A stretch of 64,000 nt of DNA from Xiphias gladius. Taxonomy: Eukaryota > Chordata > Actinopteri > Istiophoriformes > Xiphiidae. The stretch is from assembly GCF_016859285.1 (NCBI RefSeq), contig NW_024401805.1, forward strand, positions 236,501 to 300,500, read 5' to 3'. Of this stretch, positions 1-13,022 are shown piece after piece. The first letter of the stretch is position 1. Each line of letters begins with the position of its first letter. The translations under genes were made by a program, and so were the position numbers. Below the pieces are notes generated by a model. It was not told where the DNA came from, made no database searches, and saw only the letters and a list, made by a program, of their open reading frames with translations.

Positions 1-1233
1 AACACACTGGTTTAATTAGATCATATATTTTACACCTTCGCCACATCGTAGAAGTCTGTGATGGAGTTAAAAGCTGGTTTGAAATCAGCGAAACGTGAAT
101 ACCTCGCCATTTCCTGTTTGGTGAACACGTCTGTTCCAGTTTGATTTTTACTCAGGATGGAGACTCTTCCATTTAGGACACTACAGAATAATCCAACCGC
201 TGACACAGATGCCACGGTCGTTACTCGGGTCTGATTTGTCCCCGCTCTTGTAAATCAGGGAAACCGGCCCTTTGCGGCAGATGTCAGGAAAACATCCTGA
301 CTGTAATACGATACTGAACAGGTTCCACGCTGCACCCTGCGTCTCTGAGCAGTTCACTTTTAATGCGGTTCAGACCACAGGCTTTAAAACCGCTCGAGCT
401 CTTCCCGACCGGGGGGTTGGATGTCACCAATTCTCTCTTCTAATGTTTGGAGTTTATTATATATTGATTGAATTAATGTGATTTATTGATGTGTCTCTGT
501 GCTCTCCAGATGTCGCCATTCTGAGCCTGCTTTTCATCACTTCCTGAAGACAAAGCTCAGGGCAGAAAGACCCACAAACAAGCCGCGACTGAGGGCGGCT
601 GCAGCGAAGGCCGGGCAGAGCGTCTCCAGGGAGGAAAGCCGGCGGGTGGCGACGTCCAAGGGGTCCAGACTTCAGCCAGGATTTTCATCAAGTATCTTGA
701 ATATCCTCATATTTATAATTATGTTGGTTTGTCCAATTACTTTTGAGCCTCTGAAGATGAGGGACTACGTATGAAAATGGCTGGAATTCCTCAACGGTTG
801 ATGTGATATTTCTGTTAAACCCCTTGAACTAAAGCTGAGTCTGCGCTTCAACCACATCCTGATGGTTTTGCTTCAGATCCATTGTGGTGTCGACAAGAGG
901 CTAAATCATCTATAAATATAAAATCTTTTAAATAAAGCAGAATTATGTAAAAACCTAAAACAAATTTCGAGTTTATCACAACTTTGAATAAAAAAAACAA
1001 ATTATCCAGATTTGTTAAAGATCCGTCTCATCATTACTGAATGAGAGTTAAAGAGACGAAACCTTTATATTATTAAAAAATATAAACTTTAAAATAGACT
1101 GTCACATTCAGTAGCAAAACCTGCATTTCAATACAGTTCATTACAACCTCACGGCGTCTCTACCGGCAGCAGCCTGAGCTAGCGGCGGCTTTCGGGCGCT
1201 TTTCCCCCTCTCCGATTGGCCGGCGGGACCCAC
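1..1233. other. Part of opsin intron 2
   Basis: This stretch follows the exon 2 donor on the minus strand and contains no recognisable opsin exon 3. No TM6 or TM7 motif appears in any frame. A 61-codon minus-strand frame at 30-215 looks protein-like but matches nothing I recognise. The part around 900-1100 is AT-rich. Confidence 0.6.
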
Positions 1234-4200
1234 CTGTTTGACGGCGTAGAGCAGGCGTCCATAGCAGTACACCATGACGAGGACGGGGAGGCCGAGGCAG
1301 AAGACAAACAGGCAGATGATGTAGGAGTGAGAACGAGACGACCTCTCCGTCCACGTCACCGAGCAGCTGGTTCCCGCCCCCTCCAGACCGTAACTGCTCC
1401 AGCCCAGCAGGGGGGGCACCGTCCACAGCAGCGAGTACAGCCACGACCCCCCCACCGCCAGCAGGGGCCGCCTGTAGTCCGGGGCGCGCTTGTTGTAAAC
1501 CATCAGGGTGCTGTACCGGTCGTAGGACAGGACGGACAAGGAGATCAGAGACACGATACCTGGAGAGAGAGGTTCACGTTAAAACCCACAAAAACGCGAG
1601 AAACCAGAAAAGACTGAACGTAGGGGGGCGTCAGGACCCAGGGCACGACACAAACTGAGACTAGAGGCTCGAGGACTCGAAGCCACGTCTCTCACTCTCA
1701 TGATCCCTCTCACTTGTGTCTCCCGCTGGAAGTGCAGCTATGAAGCGTCTCCTGTGTTGGACACTAAACTGACAGAGGACGTTGAATCCTCTTCCTCAGA
1801 CACGTCTCTGCAGTCAAACTGGACCTCGCGGTCCGCTGATCCCGTTCCAGTGCGGATCTGCTCAGCAGGCAGATATAATGTAGACCGGGACCTCCGAGTC
1901 CCCCTCACCCTGAGGCGTCAGCCTCCATGGGACTGACGGTTTCTCACGACGTCATCGCGGACCTTGAGTCCCAGACCCAATTGGCCGCGGCAGCTATGGG
2001 GAATCGACACAGGTCGGCCCCGGTTTCAAGTCCAGGACCTCTCGGGCCTCCCTGGCTGTTCCAGTTTCAAACAAACCAACCCCCGTCCCAGCGGACAGGA
2101 CATTAATTAAGCTAGCTTAGCACAAAGGCAGCGGCGCGGCGCGCAGCATCGGCGCTAGCTGTCGTCTCTCTTGACACGGGAGACAAAAACCGGCTGTAAG
2201 TTAAATGTTAATTGGCTGTGCGCAGTTCAGTTTTGGCGTGGTGAGAGAATGACCTTGAGTATTGATCGGAGCTGTGGACGGTTCGGTGTGTGTGTGTGTG
2301 TGTGAGCGCTGAGCTGGAGCTGAAGCTTTAACACACAAGAGTGATGAGACACACGACACACGCAGCGATTCACAGACACACAACACGGGACGGTACGGAA
2401 GCAGTGCAGCTGTGATCTCGCACACTGTTCATTCAGGAAGTGACTGAGCACGTGTTTATTTACCCAGAACCTCCTGAATGATCACATGGTGAAAACATGC
2501 AGCCGCGGCAGGGCGTGTTCGGGAAGCGGCTGCCGCTGAGCTGAATTCAGGCTCCGGTTACAGATTTTCGTTTTTAGTAACTGGACAGAAAGTTCTGAAC
2601 GCGTTTTCACTTTGTCGTTACAGGTAACGGAGCGAGGACGGATGGAAAATGGGGATTTTATCGTTTCAAAACGAAGCGAAGATTCTCTGACGCTGCTGCG
2701 TAAAACTGGAAATATTCAGAATTCAACTGAGGAGGATTCGGGACGAAGACTCTCACTCGGTCAACGTGTCACTTTTCAGCTGGAGTCGTCTTTTAGAGGA
2801 GGAAAGTAAAGAGTACTTCGAGTACTTCGAGTACACGCCGACACTGCTACCGGCCGTACTGAGCTTCACCGTAACAAGCGGCAGCGTGGACCCATCACGC
2901 TGAGACCGCAGATCCGAAAACCACCATCCAGCGCATTCACTCGACAGTCGGTAACAGTAGAAACAGTCAGTCAACAGTCAGAAACAGTCAGTAACAGTCG
3001 ACAGCCAGTAACAGGGGAAACAGTCAGTCAACAGCCAGTAACAGTGGAAACAGTCAACAGCCAGTAACAGCCGAAACAGCCAGTAACAGGGGAAACAGTC
3101 AGTCAACAGCCAGTAACAGTAGAAACAGTCAACAGTTGAAACGGGAAACAGTCGACAGTCAGTAACAGTAGAAACAGTCAACAGCCAGTCAACAGTAGAA
3201 ACAGTCAGTCAACAGTCAGTAACAGGAGAAACAGTCAACAGTTGAAACGGGAAACAGTCAGTCAACAGTAACAGTAGAAACAGTCAGTCAACAGCCAGTA
3301 ACAGTGGAAACACTCAGCCAGTAACAGCGGAAACAGTCAACAGCCGAAACAGTCAGTAACAGCCGAAACCGTCAACAGCCAAAACAGCCAGTAACAGGGG
3401 AAACAGTCAGTCAACAGCCAGTAACAGTGGAAACAGTCAACAGCCAAAACAGTCAGTAACAGCCGAAACAGTCAACAGCGGAAACAGTCAGTAACAGCCG
3501 AAACAGCCAGTAACAGGGGAAACAGTCAGTCAACAGCCAGTAACAGTGGAAACAGTCAACAGCCAGTAACAGCCGAAACAGTCAACAGCCGAAACAGCCA
3601 GTAACAGCTGAAACAGCCAGTAACAGGGGAAACAGTCAGTCAACAGCCAGTAACAGCCGAAACAGCCAGTAACAGGGGAAACAGTCAGTCAACAGCCAGT
3701 AACAGTGGAAACAGTCAACAGCCAGTAACAGCCGAAACAGCCAGTAACAGCCGAAACAGCCAGTAACAGCGGAAACCGTCAGCCTGCAGCTCGGCTCCGA
3801 TGGACTTTCTACGGAAACTACTGACTTTACTCGAAACGCGGTCGTCGCCGAACAGGTGAGGGGTTCGTGCAGGGGAAGCGACGCGCCGACGACGGCCGAG
3901 GATCGCGTCTCGGGTTCCTACCTCGGAGATCACAGACCTGCAGCTGAGCCCCCGCTCGCGTTTAGTTGGCGGCTCCGCAGCGACTCACCGAAGCAGGAGT
4001 TGACGAAGCCGTACCACATGCAGCCGTGTCGGCCGTACAGCCAGCGGGTCCGCAGGCTGGAGGCGAAGCTGAGCGTCGTGCCGCAGAGGCAGACCAGCAT
4101 GTCGCTGACGCTGATGTTGAGCAGCAGCATGTTGACGGGGGTCCGCAGAGTCTTGAACCTGCAGAACAGAACCAGCACCAGCAGGTTGTTGAGGAAGCCG

Positions 4201-4352
4201 AACACCATGATGGAGCCAAGAAACACCGACACCACGCGGTGACCGCTGCGCGACAGCCGCTCCTGCGGCGTGTCGCTCCAGCCCTGCTCCAGAGACGCCG
4301 GCGGCTCGCTCAGGTTGGAGGTCAGGTTGACGTCGCTCACCTCGGAGAACAT
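1234..4352 (-). CDS. tmtops: TMT (teleost multiple tissue) opsin, exons 1 and 2 only; gene continues past the left edge
   Basis: A light-sensitive seven-helix GPCR of the encephalopsin/TMT group, at the plasma membrane, normally binding retinal and signalling through a G protein. Coding exon 1 is 3989-4352 (ATG at 4352-4350, donor GTGAGT); exon 2 is 1234-1559 (acceptor CTCTCTCCAG, donor GTGGGT). The phases match (one base left by exon 1, two supplied by exon 2), giving residues 1-230. Visible features: N-glycosylation sites NLT and NLS near residues 9 and 13; TM1 with GFLNNLLVLVLF; TM2 with LRTPVNMLLLNISVSDML; disulfide cysteines at 111 and 187; DRY at 135-137; a glutamate at 181 in the GLEGAG loop, the usual counterion position. 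The retinal-lysine exon (TM7) is not in the window, so function cannot be judged. Wording such as ISVSDMLVC, WYGFVNS and GWSSYG fits TMT opsins better than OPN3 proper. The TMT subgroup is not resolved. Confidence 0.9.
2945..3780. repeat. Minisatellite in opsin intron 1 (CAGTCAACAGCCAGTAACAG-type)
   Basis: About 830 bp made of short variable units built from AACAGTCAGT, CAACAGCCAGTAACAG and GGAAACAGTC blocks. Longer blocks of roughly 55-110 bp recur as near copies, for example from 'CAGTAACAGGGGAAACAGTC' onward. It lies wholly between opsin exons 1 and 2. Confidence 0.9.
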
Positions 4353-4876
4353 GTCGGGACGGCGGTCGCGCGCTGCGCCAACTGTCTGTGCGTAAAAGCG
4401 ATCCGCTCGCTTTTTACGCGCGGCGCGTAAAACTCTTTGGAGAGAATAAACACACGGGGTGAAGCTCGAGGGACTTCACATACTGATGGGTCCGGGACTT
4501 GGGCTGCAGCTACTGGAGGGGAGGCGCCCTGCAGAGACGCGCCGCCGCGCCGCGGAGGAGTCCGGCCGCTGGTCTCTGCTCCATCCTCCGCCGGAGCAGC
4601 GGCACCGCGCGGCGGAGAGCAGTCCAGGTGTGAGCGAATAATCCGGTGACACTCCGACGTGCTGCCGCTTCTCCTCCGGAAGATCCTGGTCTGGTTTCGC
4701 TCTCCCCCTGCACTGAACCCGGGTCAGATCGGTTTCTCCTGCCTCTGCGTCCAGACGGACTGATGCTCCGCTGCGCCGCGCCGCCGTTAAATACTCTCCA
4801 CACTGCAAGAAGTGACCGGCTGCAGAGCGGGACTTCATCCAGAGTCCGGACCGGTTACAGATGCGGATCAGGCCCG

Positions 4877-4910
<34 letters not shown>

Positions 4911-4920
4911 CACACACACA
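4877..4920. repeat. (CA)n microsatellite
   Basis: About 22 CA dinucleotides with one CG interruption. Confidence 0.95.
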
Positions 4921-6116
4921 GCAGCGGAGGGATACACGACTCCGTGGGACATCAAATAATCCCGACCTGGAAACCGTGGCCGTTGTGAGTGAAAGTGTCA
5001 GGTGACCCTGCTCAGGTGTCCGGGTCAAACACAACGAAGAAGAAAAGAGAGTTTGAGCCCGGAAGTTTCCTGATGCTTCACACTTTAGAAAAGAGAACGT
5101 GGCAGAAAAGCGCGAGGACTGAAATATGAAATAAAACGTTAGTGAATGATGCGTTCACAGGCTGTCAGAGAACAACAGTTTCAAATTCGAGGTAAAGATT
5201 TAGAGAAGCCGCAACTTCTTATTATATTTATTACTTTCCAACTTTTATGAATTTTTCACGTTATATATTTTATATTAAACTACTGATAAAACGGTAAAAT
5301 GGATTTGAACTATATTAATTTTTTATATATTTTTTACTCTACGTATTATTTCTAATTGATTGCATTATTTTGAATTATAAAATAGTACGTACACATTTAT
5401 TTACTATTCTTGAATGATTTCTAATTGATCATGTTATTTAGTTGTTTTACTCTCCAGTTATTAGGACTGGAGAGGATTTCCACAGGTGAGGGAGTCGCTA
5501 GTGGTGGATGAATCCATCAACAGTCCCGCTCAGTGGTTCGATCACTACACTGTAAAAAATATCTGTCTAGGCAGCGCAACGTCTTTGGTAACAAGGTCTT
5601 GTGATCCACAATATTTGTAGTCCAGTCAAACCCTGCCTCCTCTGAGAGGAGGCTGCGCAGTCCGTCACGTTTACGTTAAACCTGACGTCATCTATCACCT
5701 GAAATATTAAGTCGCCGAGCACGCGGCGTTCGACCCCGGGGGATGAAGTTTGGCCCATTTTACAGCTCTGCGGTCGGAAAGATTTGTCAGTTCAGAACTC
5801 CGTTTAAAAAAGGCTTAAAATAAGATGAGAACAGATGCGCGTTTTCTACACATCAGCGCCGTCTTCGCTGATGTTAAACGCTTCATTTGACACGTTCAGC
5901 AGATAATTAAAATAAAGTTTACACACTCCGAGGGAGCGAATCCGGCAGAGAAACGACCCTGCAGCCGATCAGCGTTCAGCTCCGTCGAGTCGCACAGGTG
6001 TTGTCACTCTGCGTGATTGGACCGGGGGGGGGTACACCTGTCGGTCACAGTAGACCAAGTTGTTGAGAAAATTCACCTCAGCGGAGCCAATCAATTCATT
6101 TAAATGAAAGAAACCA

Positions 6117-6284
6117 ATATTACTGCTGCTACTACTACTGCTGCTGTTGCTACTACTGTTACTGCTGCTGCTACTACTACTGTTACTGCTACTACTACTA
6201 CTACTACTAATGTTACTGCTGCTACTACTACTACTACTACTACTACTGCTACTACTACTACTACTACTGCTGCTGCTGCTATTT
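6117..6284. repeat. (ACT/GCT)n trinucleotide repeat
   Basis: About 165 bp of alternating TAC and TGC triplets. It creates false poly-Leu, poly-Thr and poly-Ser frames on both strands. Confidence 0.95.
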
Positions 6285-8106
6285 CTATTGATAATCATAA
6301 TAATAATAATAAGCGTTATTTCTGACACTTATTAACAAAGAGACAAAAAACATGAAATTAACTATTTCTTCTATATATTTTTTTATTAAATATTCACATG
6401 ACAATATACTGTTATAATAAACGTTTGATGTTGTAATACATTATATTATATTATAATATAATGTTGATTATGAGTCTGTCACATTAAATCCCACATTCAT
6501 GGGAAACCTACTCAGGCTTTTATTGTGTTACATTAAATCCAGTCTGTGTGTGTTCACACCAGTAAACTGGATCTGGTTCAAAACCAGCAGGGAGAAACCA
6601 GCACCACAGTCCCGATCCCAGACTCTTTGTTCCTGTGGTTTCTGAACCACAGTCTGCAGAAACGTTTGAAACCAACCAGTCAGAGGCCGAAGGATTCAGA
6701 ACGTGCCTCAATATGAGAAAACATGTCACTTCACATTATCTTACTGTTGTCTGTCAGCAGCTTTCCCCTCATCTCTGTCTCACAGGGTGACTGACCTGCA
6801 GGGAAAGATCTGAACCTCAACAACCAGGACCTGCATCCATCGAACTCTCTCTTCTCTTTGTGCATTTCTCTGGAGAATGAAGCTGCGTTTGGTTGGTGAG
6901 CAAACACCTTTCACGCACCTGAACTAAAACGTCCAGCAGCTCAGACAGATGTCCATTAGTTCACTGTGGCTGATTTGACACGTCGGAGATGTTGAAGGTC
7001 TGACAGGAATAAAACAGGTGAAATGCGAGGCTGTGTTTCCACGAGCTGTGGACGTCAGACCAGTCCTCTGCTGCGTCTCTGAAGATAAAACAGCGATTCT
7101 CTCTATTCGTCTATCGCCCTGTTTCTGTGAAACTTTCTTCTCTCTGCTGATCATCCCTGCAGACGGATGTTCGTAGAGGACTCACTTCAGTCCGTCGCCC
7201 CTGGTTCTGTCCTGGAGCCGACAGATGCGACAGGGTTATGAAAGCAGCATCAGACACCTGGTCAGGTATCATCCTTGACCTGGAGGCACTCGTGACTGCA
7301 GCTGTGTCAGATAGATGTGGTGCAATACAAGTTCTCTCGACTTAGGAGGTTTACGTAAGTCCGTTACCGTGGAAACGGATCCTCCGTGAGTTATTCAGAT
7401 CGTGACGGTTTGATGCGAGTCTGGATTTTCGGTTTTCGATCTTCTTTTTGTTGAACATTGTCTTAGTCGAACACGACTTTTGAGGATCGGATGTTTTTCC
7501 TCTCAGACTGTTTGTTTTCATCCCACTTGTTCGACTGATCGACAGCTGTGATCCGTGATCACTTCCTGGTTTCTGCAGATGTGCGGGTCATATATGGAAG
7601 ATGTGTAAGTGAGCGAGGCTGACCTTGCTGAGAAAAGCGTGTCAGTGGTGCAGAAAATCTGTAATAAACTCGTTTCCACCTGTCAGTCTTCATCTTCCAG
7701 GAGTGTTGATGGTCTGAGGACTGATGGGGGTCAGCTGGGTCCAGGTCTGATGCTGGGGGTGGTGACAGCTGTGGTCTCCAGATGGAGCTCCTCGGGGACG
7801 TCGGACATGTTGAGTGTCTTCTCCTTCACCGAGTCCCGAGATCAGAGGCATGACGGATACTTCGGGGAACTCACACAGGGTCGGACATTTGAGTTCCGGC
7901 TCTGCAGGGCGACACTTTTCATCTGAATGTCAGGTTTTTACGGAACAAAAGGACTTTGTTTTTCTCACTGGACGACAGAAAACACAACAGTATTAATGCA
8001 GGTCAGAAAACTTGTTTCGAAATCAGTTGAACGTATTTAGAAAACGCTAAAGACATAGTGAGACACACAACCCCCACAAAGAGACTCAGGCAGACCCCCC
8101 CCCACC

Positions 8107-8306
8107 ATGAGCCGGGTTCTGTTCCAGGTTTCTCCCTGTTAAAGGGAGCTTTTCCTTGCCGCTGTCACCAAGTGCTTGCTCATGGGGGATGTTGGCTCTC
8201 TGTAAACGTAACTATAAAGAGTCTGGTCTAGACCTGCTCTACGTGAAAAGTGCCCTGAGAAAACCTTGGTTATGATTTAGTTTCTATATAAATAAAATTG
8301 AATTGA
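8107..8306 (+). repeat. Dispersed teleost repeat resembling a LINE 3' tail
   Basis: The block runs from GAGCCGGGTTCTGTTCCAGG through CTCCCTGTTAAAGGGAGCTT and TTGCTCATGGGGGATG to a 3' end TATAAATAAAATTGAATTGA. I recognise this as a very common repeat in fish genomes. The ATTGA-type tail suggests the 3' end of a non-LTR retrotransposon, but the family assignment is from memory. Confidence 0.6.
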
Positions 8307-11300
8307 CAAAACCACCACAAAGAGGCTCAAAAGACCATGATCTCATTAATTATTCAGTGAAACTTGAAAAAATGACTTTCTATTGGAAGATGCTAAAATT
8401 ATAAAAAGTATCTGGACAACACATGTAAGTAAGAAGAGAATCTTTTAGCTTCGTTTTAGCTTCGTTAGCTCATTTAAGGCACGGGTCTGCGCCGTCTGCT
8501 CCTAAACCTGGTCTGACTGATAGCAGGATGTTGCAGGCGTAAGAGAGAGATGATGATGATGATGATGATGAACATAATCTGAGCCACAGCAGGAAACACA
8601 CAGGTGTGTCTGTCCACACACGTCACCGCCTCCTATAAACCATCAGAGTAAAAGCCCCGAGGAGCTCAGGCCAATCCTGTACCGGACGTGAGATCAGGTG
8701 AGTGTTTAACACCTTACATTACCTGCAGGTCAGGTGAGTGGGGAGCAGACAGGAAGCTAAAACCCTGCAGGTAGACTGAGGTCAGGTACTCTGAGAGAGT
8801 AATCCTGAGGGAGACATGAGGTGTGAGGTTCATACAGGAACAAAAGGAATATTATCAATCCGATTGTTATGAACAGTGTTTGATCAGATCAAAATGATCT
8901 TAAAGAATCTGGAGTGAAAGACTTTTACCAGTGCGTTGGCCCAAGGTTTGAGGACTCTGGAGCTAAATGAGGATTTGTCCGTAGCTTCGTGCTTCATGAA
9001 TTCTTCTGGGACGTGTTCCCGCCCATGGTCCCGTCTGTGCTGTCTGAGCCAGGTCTGACACGCGTTTGCTGCAGCAGGGTTAACAGTAATATCCCTGTGT
9101 ATAAAGTAGTGTGTAGTGTTACTGTGGTGCGCTGCAGCATCCGTGACCCACTGCCACTGAGGTGCCGTCGAGCAAGGCAGCGAACCTCACACTGCTTCGG
9201 CAGTGTGTGTAACAAAGGTCTTAGTTTCACCTTCTCTGGTTAGTGTCTCGTTTTCGGTGTTTTTACCCTCCATGGGGGTGGAGGGAAACGCCGACACAGT
9301 AACTTGACCAATGACCAGTAACTGAAGGGAAAAGTTTCTCTGATCTGCTGTATATATCTACAGGAATAAAACTGTGTGTCTGTCAGACCCGAATCACATG
9401 TCGTTTATCCAGAAGCCGAAACTCTTTATTTACTCATTGAAAAGCTGGAGTTTTTCATAGTTATTAAAAAATATAAACGATGATGATTTAAGAAAATTAA
9501 TTTTTAGTTATGTGACTCAGTAAAACCCTTAAACGGTTCTGATGTGCACTTGAGGAGAAACTGAGATGGCCGTTCAGTTCTGATGCATCTAACTTTGTCC
9601 CAAAGAGGAGACGGGATGGACGTCTACTTAGAGTCCACTCTGCCTTTTCCAGCACTAATGTTTCTGTCAGTGTTTAGTGAATTCTGTCGGAAACAGTGAG
9701 GGTCTGAGCCGACGTTGCTCTGGTTCTGGTGGATATGAGCGCACACCCCGCAGGTAGGTTGAAGTAGTACGACGCAATGGCAGACACTTCATTCGTTCAT
9801 CTAACTGAGTTTGTTATGTTTTTGTCTGCAGAACCATCATCATCATCATCATCACCACCTCTCTGGCTCCTGATTGGATGATGGAGCTGTGAGGCGGCGA
9901 CTCACCTGGCCTGTCACAGTAGCACCTGCTGTGACAGGAAAACTGCAGTAAGTTCAAGTACAAACATGATTCACCTTCAGCCTTCGCTTCACAAACGGGA
10001 GACCTGCAGTAGGAGAACCTGATCCGAACTGGACCCAAAGATGTTCTGACCCAATCCCAGATGGGCCTGAGGATGGTAGGACTCGATCCAAAAGGCACCC
10101 CGATGGACCAAACTTCAACCTGGTCTAAGAGTGTACCCGATCCAGAAGTGTACTTGAGGACAGGAGGAAGCTGTCTGGAACGGTCCAAAGAGCCATTAGT
10201 GGTCAAAACCAGTACAGGGTCTGTTTTACAGACCTACTGATGAGGTTTTAGTGTGGAGGTTGGCTTCTGTCTTCTGTCCGTTCTCCTCTGGCTCCAATAA
10301 CAACAAAGTATTGAATTTCAACATGTTATTGAATCTTTCTTTCATGAGCCTGTAGCCTCAGAAATACAGCTTCACCCTGGAGATTAGATTTCCTCTGACA
10401 TCACCTCCTGAAAGTCAAAGCTCAGGGTCGTCTTTTCTCCTCCAGGAAACTGTCAGTCGAGCATCAGGTTTTTATTTTTCATCTTTTCCCCCGAAGACAG
10501 AAGAACTGAACTGACAGAAGAAGATCTGACAGCCGTGATTCGATCCAGATGTTTGTCTGATGTTGGAGAGGACACAAATGTCTCTGCCCCAGGAGGTTTC
10601 AGACGTTCGGAGCTACAGAAACGCTGCAGCAGGACGGTTTCTGACATTTGAGCAGTGAAGTGTCCGATTTACGGGAGAGGAGAGCAGCCATGGTCACGAA
10701 TGATTTTCTGATCCCGTCATCCTGAGATCTTTGGACCAAAACTTGGTTTTCACAGACAATGGAATCATTTTCTACTCTTGTTGGAAAACAAAAGGCTGTG
10801 ATACATAACCGGATTTTAATTTATCATTTTGAGAAAGGACGGAGTGATTTTTGAGAACGACATAATGTTGAAATAAAACACTCTTTTTGACATCGAGATG
10901 ATAAAACAACACCTGGAGAAAACAAACGGCGATTTCCTCTCAGAAGACGGTGATTTGTTTTCTTGTTGTTGCAGTGAGAAGAAGAAACTGATTCTGCAAT
11001 TAAACCTGAGATCCACACTTTGGCCCTGGTGCTTGTTCAATGTTAAAACTGAGCTGTGAGATCCAGAATTTAAAACCTGGTTTGGATTTATTGGCCCCAT
11101 ATGGACTGACAACTGTCAGAGATCCCTGAGTGTTTAAATTCTCTCTTGTGTACTTTAACTCTTTCTTTCATCTCTGTGGTTTTCAAACCAGAGATATCAA
11201 CAGTCACTTCATACAGAGGCTCTGGACCAGGAGCCTCCCGACTACTAAGGTAATAGTAATAGTAATATTGTGGCTGTGGAAAAGGTAAAAAATAAATAAC

Positions 11301-12886
11301 AGTAAAGGTACTAGATTAAATTCCGTGTGACATTAAAAAGGTCTTAAATAGATTAAGTTAAATTTCCTTCGGTGAACTGACCGGACTATTTCTCCTCTCG
11401 TCATCCTGCAGCTGAGGGAAACCCCGTTATCGTTAGAGACCAAAGAGGTTTTCATCAACGGACCGTCATGGGGTCCAGACAAAGTCCAGCAGCGGGAGAT
11501 ACGAGGTTTGAACGGGGAGCACATGGAAGCAGCAGATGTTCGACCATCTGACAAATGTGCTCATACATGGATGAACCGTGTAATGCATGACTGAGAATCG
11601 GCTAGAAATCAAAGATGTTTCAGGAGAAATGGAAGGAAAAATGTTCACAAACATCAGGTCTGAGCTTTGCTAAATCGTCCAAGTAGCAGAATCATTTCAG
11701 CCTTTTAGACCTGAATCTGAAAGTGGGTCGGTGCGGTTGCCTTGGCTGGTTTCCTGCCGTGGGTCCCGGGTAAAGTTAAACCAGTGCAGGCTCTGGTTGC
11801 TGCTATATTTTTACAGGTGTCGTCAGATAAACCCCAACTGAAATCTGAGGGGTAATAACTCCTGTCACTGCTCAGTCCAAAGTCCAACCAGTAACTGTAC
11901 CCAGTGCGGCACCAGTAACATCACGATGTTGCTGACCAATCAGATAACTTTACAATCACGTCCACCTGAGAACCAAAACGCCAGTAAATCGACCAATCAC
12001 TAGTGATTCTCATCGACGTTTTTATTCATTGTGTCGTCTCCCTCTAGCGGACTACAAATCAGATCATCGGTCGGTTGTGGCGTCCAGTTCTGACGTGACC
12101 CGATCGATAATCTAAAATCAATAACAGTCGTAGCTGACGTTGTCTCCGTGTCTGTAGGAGGCGGTAGGACAGGTCCGTCTCCTGCCTCCGAAACGCCAGG
12201 AAGCGTCAGTGTTTATTTACGGCCTTTCAAAGTAAAAGTTCTACAAAATAAATCAGTCTTCCTAGCTTTTTCTGGAGCTTTCAACCATATTGTGCTGTTT
12301 TCGTGGAGATTTCTGGCGTTTTGATTTCAACCTACGTCGTCTTATTCATGTTGCTTAAGCAATGAAGACACATGGTTATATGGTCAGAAGTTCTGGAAAA
12401 AGCCAGTAAGTGGACCTTGAGTCAGTGTTCATTAATCTCACTGTTAAAAACTGGCAGAAAAACGCACATAAAATGACACATTTTTCATTCGAGTCAAACT
12501 CTTAACACTAATAAACGATCACTACTACTTATAATAATATCATTAAACTATTTTATTCCTACAGCATGATTCATGCATAAAATGCAGCACAGTCCCTTTA
12601 TATGAAGTAAATAAAGAGTGAAACTAACAATAACATGGGTAGAAACAGCAGAATATGATGAGATGTGAGTAAAAACAAGACAAATGAACTTAAAAAAATG
12701 CTTCAGGATAAAGCGATGTCACACAACAGGCCGAGTATTTGTTGAAACGGGAGTTTTCCGATCTGTGAATCAAACGGAAGCTTTGAGCAGATCTCGTCAG
12801 GTTTGATCAGGGGTCGATGATCTGCTGTCAACCGATCATTTCATTGCCGACTGAAATGCTGAACCTGACGATGGGGAACTGGGATT
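8307..12886. other. Intergenic stretch without a recognised gene
   Basis: Contents: a short (GAT)n run near 8551-8571, a (CAT)n run at 9836-9856, a phrase at 9150-9180 (GTGCCGTCGAGCAAGGCAGC) resembling a common fish dispersed repeat, and a repeat fragment at 11183-11240 that recurs inverted at 14806-14868. No coding exon pattern was recognised on either strand. Confidence 0.5.
11183..11240 (-). repeat. Dispersed repeat fragment, copy A
   Basis: The phrase TCAACAGTCACTTCATACAG AGGCTCTGGACCAGGAGC is found here and as its reverse complement at 14806-14868 with few differences. This shows a dispersed element present in two opposite orientations. Confidence 0.75.
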
Positions 12887-13022
12887 CTGGGCGTCCTGCC
12901 GACGGCTCACGTGCGTGGATCCAGGGGAAAATATCGAATAATTCCCTGGCAGCTCTGAACCGGTGAATTATTTGATATTTTCCCGTGGGTCCACGCACGT
13001 GAGCAGTCGGCAGGACGCCCAG
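12887..13022. repeat. Large inverted repeat (58-bp arms, 20-bp loop), possible MITE
   Basis: The left arm (12887-12944) and the reverse complement of the right arm (12965-13022) agree at nearly every position. Both begin CTGGGCGTCCTGCCGAC and contain the palindrome CACGTG and the AT-rich GGGAAAATATC. The loop is 12945-12964. It could be a short foldback element or MITE. No transposase or clear target-site duplication was identified. Confidence 0.85.

Larger units (their letters stand above)
4353..8106. other. Intergenic stretch upstream of the opsin gene
   Basis: No gene recognised. The sequence just upstream of the opsin ATG (4353-4860) is GC- and CpG-rich and is the likely promoter/5' UTR region of that minus-strand gene. 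It is followed by a CA microsatellite, AT-rich sequence (5200-5450 and 6340-6470), and a TAC/TGC trinucleotide tract. Confidence 0.5.

Noticed and set aside
30-215. 61-codon minus-strand frame as a possible exon 3 of the opsin
   Set aside because: It lacks the TM6/TM7 motifs and retinal lysine region expected of that exon; no family recognised.
1141-1233. Continuation of the opsin exon 2 frame
   Set aside because: It follows a CAG/GTGGGT donor and diverges from the opsin family at that point.
3930-3988. Continuation of the opsin exon 1 frame past residue 122
   Set aside because: A clear GTGAGT donor at 3988 and the matching phase of exon 2 show this is intron.
6104-6335. Poly-Leu, poly-Thr and poly-Ser frames
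   Set aside because: Products of the trinucleotide repeat in three phases and on both strands.
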